A stretch of DNA of 25,337 nt from the NCBI GenBank assembly GCA_035604195.1, contig DATNIY010000103.1, forward strand, positions 1-25,337. Reading direction: 5' to 3'. Origin of the DNA: DATJLY01 sp035604195. GTDB taxonomy: Bacteria > Pseudomonadota > Alphaproteobacteria > ATCC43930 > CGMCC-115725. The notes beneath the pieces were generated by a model. The model saw nothing but the letters and a program-made list of their open reading frames with translations. It ran no database searches and was not told the DNA's origin. Positions 14,797-21,755 of this stretch are shown one piece after another (within the stretch, counting starts at the first letter, position 1; the number at the start of each line of letters is the position of its first letter). The translations under genes were made by a program, and so were the position numbers.

Positions 14797-16062
14797 ATGC
14801 GCATCAGCACCAACGAGTTTCTGCTCGGCTCGCTCAACGACATGCTGGGGCTGCAAAGCAACATCAATACGCTCAACCAGGAGATCGCCACCGGCCAGTC
14901 GTTGGTCGATCCGACGACGGATCCCGCTGGCGCCGGATTGGCGCTCAACGTCGCCGGCCAACTCGGCCAGCTCACCTATGATTCGAGCAACGCGCAAAGC
15001 GGCACCCTGTCGATTCAGAACGGCCTCGGCGTGTTGCAGCAAGTCACCACGCTCATCAATCAGATCCGTCAGACCGCCGAGCAGGCCGCCAACGGCACGA
15101 TGACGGCGCAGACCCGATCCTCGCTCGTGACCACGGTCCAGGGGGCGCTACAGGAGCTGGTGCAGCTCGCCAACTCGCAGACGGCGGACGGCAGTTATCT
15201 CTTTGCCGGCTCCAAGGCGAATTCGCAGCCGTTTCAGCTTCTATCCAATGGACAGGTGCAATACAGCGGCGACGGCGCGAGCAACCAGATCGAGATCGCG
15301 CCCTCGCTCAAGGTGCCCGTGACCATCTCGGGCCAGAGCATCTTCATGAATATCCCGGACGGCAATGGCAGCTTCTCCGTCGCCGCCTCGGGCTCGAATA
15401 CCGGAGAGGCAGTGGCGGTTCCGGCCGGGGTGACGAGCGCGAGCCAGATCGCGGCGGAGAGTCAGGCGGGAACGCAATTCGAGATCGCCTTCAGCGCCGG
15501 CAGCGGCTTGGGCAGCTTGACCTATACCGTGACCAGCGGCACGGGCAGCCCTGGCAGCGCCGGCTTTGCCGCCTCTGAGGGCGTCGTCGCCTCCGGCAGC
15601 TACGCGACCGGCTCCGATATTCTGTTCGGCGGCATGGATGTCCGACTCCAGGGCACGCCCGCGGCGGGCGACGCCTTCACCGTCCAGGCCAGCCAGAACA
15701 CGAGTCTGTTCGCGACGCTGCAGAGTCTGGTTTCCGCCCTCCAGCTCCCGGGTCAAGGCTCCGTCACCAGCCCGCTGGCGCAACAACAAATTCAGAATGT
15801 GCTGGGCGGGCTCGACCAGGCGCAGACCAGCATCCTGCTGGCGCAGGCGACGCTCGGCGCCAATCTCTCGGAAATCCAGTCGGTCCAGGGCCAGGACAGC
15901 ACCCAGAGCAGCAACGCCCAGGTTCAGCTCTCGCAGTTGCAATCGGCCAACCTGCCGCAAGTGACCGCCAACTACAGCGAGAGCGTCACCGCGCTGCAGG
16001 CTGCCGAAACGGCCTTCGGCCGCATCCAGAACCTGACCCTCTTTTCCGTGATCCATGCCTGA
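14797..16062 (+). CDS. flgL: FlgL, hook-filament junction protein 3 (HAP3)
   Basis: FlgL is the second junction protein, connecting FlgK to flagellin. The ATG at 14797 gives 421 residues and the typical beginning 'MRISTNEFLLGSLNDMLGLQ', then 'NQEIATGQSLVDPTTDPAGA', which matches the flagellin-like D0/D1 motif (sSGk.i..psDDPaga). 'QLANSQTADGSYLFAGSKAN' is characteristic of FlgL. The protein ends with a flagellin-type helix 'ALQAAETAFGRIQNLTLF'. The open frame extends upstream to 14668, but that part lies in flgK and lacks homology. GGCGGAGGCG at 14784-14793 serves as ribosome-binding site. The middle is larger than in enteric FlgL. Confidence 0.95.
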   Translation: MRISTNEFLLGSLNDMLGLQSNINTLNQEIATGQSLVDPTTDPAGAGLALNVAGQLGQLTYDSSNAQSGTLSIQNGLGVLQQVTTLINQIRQTAEQAANGTMTAQTRSSLVTTVQGALQELVQLANSQTADGSYLFAGSKANSQPFQLLSNGQVQYSGDGASNQIEIAPSLKVPVTISGQSIFMNIPDGNGSFSVAASGSNTGEAVAVPAGVTSASQIAAESQAGTQFEIAFSAGSGLGSLTYTVTSGTGSPGSAGFAASEGVVASGSYATGSDILFGGMDVRLQGTPAAGDAFTVQASQNTSLFATLQSLVSALQLPGQGSVTSPLAQQQIQNVLGGLDQAQTSILLAQATLGANLSEIQSVQGQDSTQSSNAQVQLSQLQSANLPQVTANYSESVTALQAAETAFGRIQNLTLFSVIHA

Positions 16063-16175
16063 TGGTCGGGGCCCGCGCCAGGGAATCTCCGTCCCGCACA
16101 CCAAATATTGACGAAAAATTAAAATTCGTGGAATTAGTAGTAGTGGGCGGACGGTGAGACGAGGGGTGTGCGGGG
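16063..16175 (+). promoter_or_regulatory. Intergenic region flgL to glycosyltransferase, with AT-rich promoter-like patch
   Basis: This 113-bp gap ends the flg run and precedes the sugar genes. It includes an AT-rich island at about 16101-16141, conspicuous in this GC-rich locus. TTGACG at 16108-16113 matches a -35 box in 5 of 6 positions, but the -10 is weak (TGGAAT at 16129-16134 with a 15-bp spacer is the best I see). A short inverted repeat, ACGAA with TTCGT, flanks the run at 16111-16129. I see no rho-independent terminator. It may hold a promoter for the sugar genes. Confidence 0.35.
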
Positions 16176-19100
16176 ATGAGTGAGATCGCGGTGCCGCATC
16201 GGCTGACGACCGCATCCGATCCGGCGGCGGCGGACTTGGCCTACCGCGAGGCGGCGCTGCCGACGCTCGCCGGCACGGATGCAGTCATCGTCCTGGGCAT
16301 GCACCGCAGCGGCACCTCCGCCTTGACCGGCGTCCTGCGCCATCTCGGGCTCGAGCTGGGCAGCCGGATGATGGCGGCCACGAAGGACAATCCGCAGGGC
16401 TATTGGGAGCATTTCGACGTCGTTCGGGCCGACGACGACCTGCTCCATGCGGTGGACCGGCGCTGGGACGACATCCGGCCGATGCCGCCGAGGTGGGAGC
16501 GCAGCGACGCGGCGTTGCGCGCGGCGACTCGTCTGCACGAGATTTTTGAGCGCGACTTCGCGGGCATTCCGCTCTGGGGCGTGAAGGACCCGCGGATGTG
16601 CCGGCTCATGCCGGTGTGGCTGCCGCTCCTCGACCGGCTCAAGGTCAAGCCGCGCTTCATCCTGGTTCTGCGCCATCCGCTGGAAGTCGCGGCATCGCTC
16701 GCCGCGCGGGACGGGCTGAGCATCGCCCATAGCAGCCTTCTGTGGCTGCGCCACCTCATCGAGGCCGAGCGGGCCACGCGCGATCGTCCGCGAACGATCC
16801 TGCGCTATGACGATCTGCTGGAGGGCGGGCGCTGGCGCCAAACCCTGGCGCGTCTGTCGCGCGACATCGGCGTCGAATGGCCGCGCGAGGGCGCCGCAGT
16901 CGAGGCGGCGGTCGATGCGTATCTCGCGCCCGCGCTGCGCCATCACCGCGCAATCGAGCGCGCGGCGCCGGGCGATGGCTGGCTCGATACGCTCTATGCC
17001 GCCGCCGCCGCCGGGCGCGAGCCGCAACTGAGCGAGCGCTGCGATGCAATCGGCGCCGAGCTCGACCACGCCGAGCCGATCTTCGGCGCTCTCGTCAGCG
17101 AGCTCGCGCGCGCGCTCCGCGACAGCCGCAACCGCGCTGCGGCGCAGGATCGCCGCTTGACCGAGCTCAATGAGGGCGCGACCCGCGCCGAGCACGAGGC
17201 GGCCGAGCTGCGCGCGCTCTTGAGCCGCAAGGATTTGGAGATCAAGGACCTCAAGCAGTCCAACATGGCGGTCACCGCGCAGGGCGCGCGGCTCAAGCAG
17301 CCGCTCTCGGTGGAGGACGCCTATCCGAAATGGATCGAGCGGCGGGCCTCGACCGCGGTTGCGCGCGCCGATTGGGTTGCCGAGCGGGTGGCGCAATGGC
17401 CGTTCATGCCCAAGCTCGCGCTCGCGGTGATCGTGCCGGCGGGCGGCGAGGAGCGCATCGCGCTGACGCTCCAATCGCTGATGACGCAGCAGGTCGGGAC
17501 GTGGCAGCTCCATGTCCTCGCCGAGGGCGCGATGCCGGCGGCCTTCGCGGCGGAGAAGCGAATCTTTTGGTCGAGCGAGGGACGCGATTTCGGCAGGCTC
17601 AACCAAGCGCTCGCCGAGTCCAGAGCGCATTGGATCGCGCTCCTCGACGCCGGGGACCAGCTCGCGCCGCACGCGCTGTTCAGCGTCGCCGACGCTTTCT
17701 TCCGGCATCCCGAATGGTCGGCGCTCTACAGCGACGAAGACCGGATCGATCCGCGCGGCGCGCGCGGCTCGCCGCACTTCAAGCCGGATTTCAATCTCGA
17801 TCTGATGCGCAGCATGCCTTATGTCGGCGGCCTGTTGGCGGTGAAGCGCGAACTCTTCGCCGAAATGGGCGGCTTCGATGCGCGCTGGGACGGCACCGAG
17901 GAATACGATCTCGCGCTCCGGCTCGCCGAGCGCCTGGGCGCCGCCGGCCTCGGCCATGTCGCGGACATCCTCTACCACCGCCTGACAATCTCCGGCCGCT
18001 CGAAGCGCTCGATCCAGGAGATTTGCGCGGACATGCCCAGGGTTCTCGCCGCTCACCTCGAGCGGATGGGCGTGACGGCGAGCGCCGAGGCGGGGGCGCA
18101 GCCGCATTTCTGTCGCACCGTGTACCACCACGACGGCCCCGAGCCGCTGGTCTCGATCATCGTCCCGACCAAGAACCAAATTGCGCTCTTGAAGCGCTGC
18201 GTCGAAGCCGTCTTGCAGAAGACGGAGTATCAGAATTACGAAGTGATCGTCGTCGACAACGGCAGCACCGACGAGGATGCCTGCCAGTTCCTGCGCCTCA
18301 TCGAGGAAAAGGCGGCGGAGATCGGCGGCCGCATCCGCGTGCTGCGTCATCCCGGGCCGTTCAATTTCTCGGCCATGAACAACCGCGCGGTGCGCGAGGC
18401 CGCGCGCGGCGAGTATATCTGCCTCCTCAACAACGACGCCGCGCCGCTCGACGGGAAGTGGCTCGGCGAGATGATGATGCAGGCGCGGCGTCCGGAGGTC
18501 GGCGTGGTCGGCGCCAAGCTGTTCTATCCCGACGGCCAGATTCAGCACGGCGGCGTCATTCTCGGCGTGGGCTGGGGCTCGCCCGCCGACCACCCCTACA
18601 ATCGCGACCCCGGAAACTCCTTCGGCTATTGGGGCCGGCTGCAGGTGGTGCAGGATTTCTCGGTGGTGACCGCGGCCTGCCTGGTGTCGCGCCGCTCGGT
18701 CTACGAGGCGGTGAACGGCCTCGACGAGGAGGCCTTCGCCGTCGCCTACAACGATGTCGATTACTGCCTCAAGGTCAGGGAGCGCGGCCATCTCGTGGTG
18801 TGGACGCCCTATGCCCGGCTGCTGCACGAGGCGAGCGCGAGCCTCAAGACCGATGTCGACGGGACCGCGGTGCGCGAGAAAAACGCCCGCTTCGCCCGCG
18901 AGCGCTCGGCCATGTTCGGGCGCTGGATGCCGCGCATCGCCTTCGATCCCGCCTACAACCGCAACCTCTCCTCCTTCGGCTTCGGCTTCGCGGTCGAGAC
19001 CGAGGGCGGGCCGACCTGGGACCCCGAGTTCCGCCCGCGCGAGCGCGTGCTGGTCTATCCCGCCGACCGCGAAGGCTGCGGCGAATACCGCATCATCGCG

Positions 19101-20015
19101 CCGAGCCGGGCCCTCTTCCGCGCCGGCGTGATGCACAGCTACGAGACCATGCGGTTGCTCTCGCCGCCCGAGGTGGCGCGCATGGCGCCGGACAGCATCG
19201 TCTTCCAGCGCCAGCTCGAGTGGAACCAGATCGACTACATCGAACAGGTGAAGGACACCAGCAAGACCTTCCGCATCTTCGAGATCGACGATCTCATCAC
19301 CAATCTTCCCATGAAAAGCGCGCACCGGCCGTCGATCGCCCCCGACATCGCCCAGCGGATGAAGAAGGCGGTGTCGCTGTGCGACCGGCTGGTGGTCAGC
19401 ACCGAGCCGCTGGCGCGGCAATTCGGCAAGCTCTGCGAGGAGACCATCGTGCTGCCGAATCGGCTCGAGAAGGACCGCTGGCTCGGCATCACGCCGAAGC
19501 GGCGGGCCAACGGCAAGCCGCGCGTCGGCTGGGCCGGCGCGATCGGGCATCTGGGCGATCTCTCGCTCATCGCCGGCGTCGTCGAGGCGACAGCGAAGGA
19601 GGTCGATTGGATCTTCTTCGGCATGTGCCCGGACAAGCTCAAGCCCTTTGTCGCCGAGTTCCATCCCTGGGCGCAGCTTTTCGACTACGCCAAGAAGCTC
19701 GGCGCCCTCGACCTCGATCTCGCGGTGGCGCCGCTCGAGCACAACCCCTTCAACGAGGCCAAGAGCAATCTGCGGCTCCTCGAATACGGCGTGCTCGGAT
19801 ATCCCGTCATCTGCACCGACATCCTGCCCTATCAGTGCGACCTGCCGGTCGTGCGGGTCGCGAACCGGCACCGCGACTGGGTCAAGGCGATCCGCGACAT
19901 GGCCGCCGACCGCGAGGCATGCCGCCGCGCCGGCGACGCGCTGCGCCAGGCCGTGCTCGCCGCGTGGATGCTCGAAGACCATCTCGAACAGTGGAAGAAG
20001 GCATGGCTGCGATGA
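16176..20015 (+). CDS. Multidomain sulfotransferase-like / tandem GT2 / GT-B glycosyltransferase
   Basis: This 1279-residue protein appears to be a modular glycan-building enzyme. Residues about 33-255 resemble P-loop sulfotransferases: 'VIVLGMHRSGTSALTGVLRH' supplies the 5'-phosphosulfate loop, 'WGVKDPRMCRLMP' follows, and 'LVLRHPLEVAASLAARDG' resembles the 3'-phosphate-binding strand. Residues about 310-372 form a probable coiled coil. Residues 413-602 are a GT2-like fold ('LLDAGDQLAPHALF', 'YSDEDRID', 'GTEEYDLALRLAERLG'). Residues 656-890 are a clear GT2 domain ('SIIVPTKNQ', 'VIVVDNGSTDE', 'CLLNNDAAPLDGKWL', 'YNDVDYCLKVRERGH'). Residues 955-1279 resemble a GT-B glycosyltransferase ('NEAKSNLRLLEYGVLGYPVI'). 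No membrane segment is seen, so it is probably cytoplasmic. It overlaps rmlC by ATGA. The target is unknown; flagellin is likely from context, O-antigen is the alternative. Confidence 0.88.
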   Translation: MSEIAVPHRLTTASDPAAADLAYREAALPTLAGTDAVIVLGMHRSGTSALTGVLRHLGLELGSRMMAATKDNPQGYWEHFDVVRADDDLLHAVDRRWDDIRPMPPRWERSDAALRAATRLHEIFERDFAGIPLWGVKDPRMCRLMPVWLPLLDRLKVKPRFILVLRHPLEVAASLAARDGLSIAHSSLLWLRHLIEAERATRDRPRTILRYDDLLEGGRWRQTLARLSRDIGVEWPREGAAVEAAVDAYLAPALRHHRAIERAAPGDGWLDTLYAAAAAGREPQLSERCDAIGAELDHAEPIFGALVSELARALRDSRNRAAAQDRRLTELNEGATRAEHEAAELRALLSRKDLEIKDLKQSNMAVTAQGARLKQPLSVEDAYPKWIERRASTAVARADWVAERVAQWPFMPKLALAVIVPAGGEERIALTLQSLMTQQVGTWQLHVLAEGAMPAAFAAEKRIFWSSEGRDFGRLNQALAESRAHWIALLDAGDQLAPHALFSVADAFFRHPEWSALYSDEDRIDPRGARGSPHFKPDFNLDLMRSMPYVGGLLAVKRELFAEMGGFDARWDGTEEYDLALRLAERLGAAGLGHVADILYHRLTISGRSKRSIQEICADMPRVLAAHLERMGVTASAEAGAQPHFCRTVYHHDGPEPLVSIIVPTKNQIALLKRCVEAVLQKTEYQNYEVIVVDNGSTDEDACQFLRLIEEKAAEIGGRIRVLRHPGPFNFSAMNNRAVREAARGEYICLLNNDAAPLDGKWLGEMMMQARRPEVGVVGAKLFYPDGQIQHGGVILGVGWGSPADHPYNRDPGNSFGYWGRLQVVQDFSVVTAACLVSRRSVYEAVNGLDEEAFAVAYNDVDYCLKVRERGHLVVWTPYARLLHEASASLKTDVDGTAVREKNARFARERSAMFGRWMPRIAFDPAYNRNLSSFGFGFAVETEGGPTWDPEFRPRERVLVYPADREGCGEYRIIAPSRALFRAGVMHSYETMRLLSPPEVARMAPDSIVFQRQLEWNQIDYIEQVKDTSKTFRIFEIDDLITNLPMKSAHRPSIAPDIAQRMKKAVSLCDRLVVSTEPLARQFGKLCEETIVLPNRLEKDRWLGITPKRRANGKPRVGWAGAIGHLGDLSLIAGVVEATAKEVDWIFFGMCPDKLKPFVAEFHPWAQLFDYAKKLGALDLDLAVAPLEHNPFNEAKSNLRLLEYGVLGYPVICTDILPYQCDLPVVRVANRHRDWVKAIRDMAADREACRRAGDALRQAVLAAWMLEDHLEQWKKAWLR

Positions 20016-20629
20016 TCGCGATCGAACGGCTGGAGCTGCCGGGCGTCTTTTTGATCAGGCCGCGGCGGTTCAGCGACCCGCGCGGCTATTTCATCGAGAC
20101 TTACAGCCGGGGCGAGTTCCGCCGCGCCGGCATTGCCCACAGCTTCGTGCAGGACAACGAGAGCTACTCGGCGAAAGCCGGGACGATTCGCGGCATCCAC
20201 TACCAGATCCAGCCTTACGCGCAGGACAAGCTCGTCCGCGTGCAACGCGGCGCCGTGCTCGACGTCGTCGTCGATCTCCGCGTCGATTCGCCGAGTTTCG
20301 GCGAGCATGCCATGGTGCGGCTCGACGCCCAATCGGCGGCCGAGATCCTGGTGCCGACCGGCTTCGGACACGCCATGTGCACGCTCGAGGACGACACGAT
20401 CATCCACTACAAGGTGTCGGCGGCCTATTCGCCCGCGCATGAGCGCGGCATCGCCTGGGACGATCCGCTGCTCGCGATCGACTGGCCGGTCGCGGCAGAG
20501 GCGGCGATCGTTTCGGACAAGGACCGCAGACTGCCGCGGTTCGAGGAGGTGCCGCGCGGCGAGCTGTTCCGGCTTCGCGACTCCGAGCCCGCACATAGCG
20601 CCGCCGCCGAGGCGGCGGCGGTCGACTGA
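20012..20629 (+). CDS. rmlC: RmlC, dTDP-4-dehydrorhamnose 3,5-epimerase
   Basis: RmlC epimerises C3 and C5 of dTDP-4-keto-6-deoxyglucose on the way to dTDP-L-rhamnose and related sugars. The 205-residue cupin shows 'LPGVFLIRPRRFSDPRGYF', 'VQDNESYS', 'IRGIHYQIQPYAQDKLVRV', 'VVVDLRVDSPSFG' and 'AYSPAHERGIAWDDP'. The expected catalytic set is present: His63 (in GIHYQ), Tyr139 (in AAYSP) and Asp169. The usual 'GFAHGF' reads 'GFGHAM', a mild variation. I choose the ATG at 20012, which overlaps the upstream stop as ATGA and lies ten bases after GGAAGAAGG; the ATG at 20003 is an in-frame alternative three codons earlier. The C-terminal tail is Ala-rich. Confidence 0.95.
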   Translation: MIAIERLELPGVFLIRPRRFSDPRGYFIETYSRGEFRRAGIAHSFVQDNESYSAKAGTIRGIHYQIQPYAQDKLVRVQRGAVLDVVVDLRVDSPSFGEHAMVRLDAQSAAEILVPTGFGHAMCTLEDDTIIHYKVSAAYSPAHERGIAWDDPLLAIDWPVAAEAAIVSDKDRRLPRFEEVPRGELFRLRDSEPAHSAAAEAAAVD

Positions 20630-20645
20630 CGCGGGCGGGGGCAGC

Positions 20646-21542
20646 GTGAAAGGCATCATCCTCGCCGGCGGCAACGGCACGCGGCTTTATCCCGTGACCG
20701 TCGCGGTCAGCAAGCAGCTGCTGCCGGTCTATGACAAGCCGATGATCTACTATCCGCTGTCGACGCTGATGCTGGCGGGGATTCGCGACATCCTGGTGAT
20801 CACGACGCCGCGCGACGCCGCGGCCTTCCGCGCCCTCCTCGGCGACGGTGCGCAATGGGGCATTTCACTCGCCTATGCGGCGCAACCGCGTCCCGAAGGC
20901 TTGGCGCAGGCCTTCGTCATCGCCGCCGGATTTGCCGCCGGCGCGCGCTCGGCGCTGATCCTCGGCGATAATCTGTTCTATGGCCAGGGGCTGCCGGAGC
21001 TGCTGCGCGCGGCGGCTCGCCGCCCGGCCGGGGCGACGATCTTCTGCTATCAGGTGTCCGACCCCGAGCGCTACGGCGTCGCCAGTTTGAGCCCCTCCGG
21101 TCAGGTGCGGGCACTCGAGGAAAAGCCGAAGCGGCCCTCCTCGCGCTGGGCGATCACCGGCCTCTATTTCGTCGACGAGCGGGCGCCTGACTTCGCGCGG
21201 GAACTGCGCCCCTCGCGGCGGGGCGAGTTCGAAATCGTCGATCTCTTGAAGCGCTATCTCGCTGCGGGCGCGCTCTATGCCGAACGGCTCGGGCGCGGCT
21301 TCGCCTGGCTCGACACCGGCACCTATGAGAGCCTGATCGAGGCCGGCGAGTTCGTCCGCGCCATCGAGCGCCGCCAGGGGCAGAAAATCGCCTGCGTCGA
21401 AGAGGCCGCCTACCGTATGGGGTTCATCGACGAAGACCAGGTCATGCGCTTGGGCTCGGCCGGCAGCGACGGCTACCGCCGCTATCTGCGCGAGCTGGTG
21501 GCCAGCGGACCGGGCGGCGGCGCGCTGGCGGAGGGCGCTTAA
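20646..21542 (+). CDS. rmlA: RmlA, glucose-1-phosphate thymidylyltransferase
   Basis: RmlA makes dTDP-glucose from glucose-1-phosphate and dTTP, the entry step to dTDP-deoxy sugars. The 298-residue product has the standard nucleotidyltransferase start 'KGIILAGGNGTRLYPVT' followed by 'SKQLLPVYDKPMIYYPLSTL', with 'LILGDNLFYGQGL' (Mg-binding Asp), 'ERYGVASL', 'LEEKPKRPSSRWAITGLYF' and 'GFAWLDTGTYESLIEA'. Length and order agree with RmlA. The start is GTG at 20646, 16 bp after rmlC. rmlB (4,6-dehydratase) and rmlD (reductase) are not in the window, so they must be elsewhere if the pathway runs to rhamnose. Confidence 0.97.
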   Translation: MKGIILAGGNGTRLYPVTVAVSKQLLPVYDKPMIYYPLSTLMLAGIRDILVITTPRDAAAFRALLGDGAQWGISLAYAAQPRPEGLAQAFVIAAGFAAGARSALILGDNLFYGQGLPELLRAAARRPAGATIFCYQVSDPERYGVASLSPSGQVRALEEKPKRPSSRWAITGLYFVDERAPDFARELRPSRRGEFEIVDLLKRYLAAGALYAERLGRGFAWLDTGTYESLIEAGEFVRAIERRQGQKIACVEEAAYRMGFIDEDQVMRLGSAGSDGYRRYLRELVASGPGGGALAEGA

Positions 21543-21755
21543 TTTTTCCTCAAGAATCGCCGGCCGCGAGTCGAATTTTGCGAGAAATCTCGATGAATTA
21601 TCGGAGGTGCAACAAATCCTGAAAGCGTCCGTCTTAATGGGGGTGAGAGGCCCTTTGCCGGCACCTGAAGACCTTTGCGACGGCAACGGGCCCGACGATC
21701 AACCCAATACGCGTCCGCCGGCCCTTCCCGAGCCGACGGCGCCAGGAGCCAGTCG
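21543..21755 (+). promoter_or_regulatory. Flagellin upstream region / leader
   Basis: This 213-bp region between rmlA and flagellin should carry the flagellin promoter. An imperfect dyad, ATTTTGCGAGA-AA-TCTCGATGAAT, covers 21575-21598, with a perfect 5-bp core (CGAGA/TCTCG at 21581-21592). A weak sigma28-like arrangement is TCAAGAAT at 21550-21557, 12 bases, then GTCGAATT at 21570-21577; its -10 part matches only 4 of 8 consensus positions. No correctly spaced sigma54 site was found. A 65-codon GTG-initiated frame at 21607-21804 overlaps the flagellin start but looks like a chance frame. AGGAG at 21744-21748 is the flagellin ribosome-binding site. Confidence 0.4.

Noticed and set aside
16134..19982. 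A 1282-codon open frame on the minus strand covering almost the whole glycosyltransferase gene
   Set aside because: It mirrors the plus-strand gene codon for codon, its product is His/Arg/Asp-rich with no recognisable domain, and long antisense frames are common in GC-rich genes. The plus-strand product has clear enzyme motifs.
17330..20011. Long plus-strand frame leading into rmlC from inside the glycosyltransferase
   Set aside because: Only the last 205 codons show RmlC homology. The upstream part is Arg/Ala-rich shadow sequence overlapping the glycosyltransferase.
21598..21606. TTATCGG on the plus strand, the reverse complement of a sigma28-like CCGATAA
   Set aside because: No matching -35 element lies at the needed distance on the minus strand, and transcription would run antisense into rmlA.
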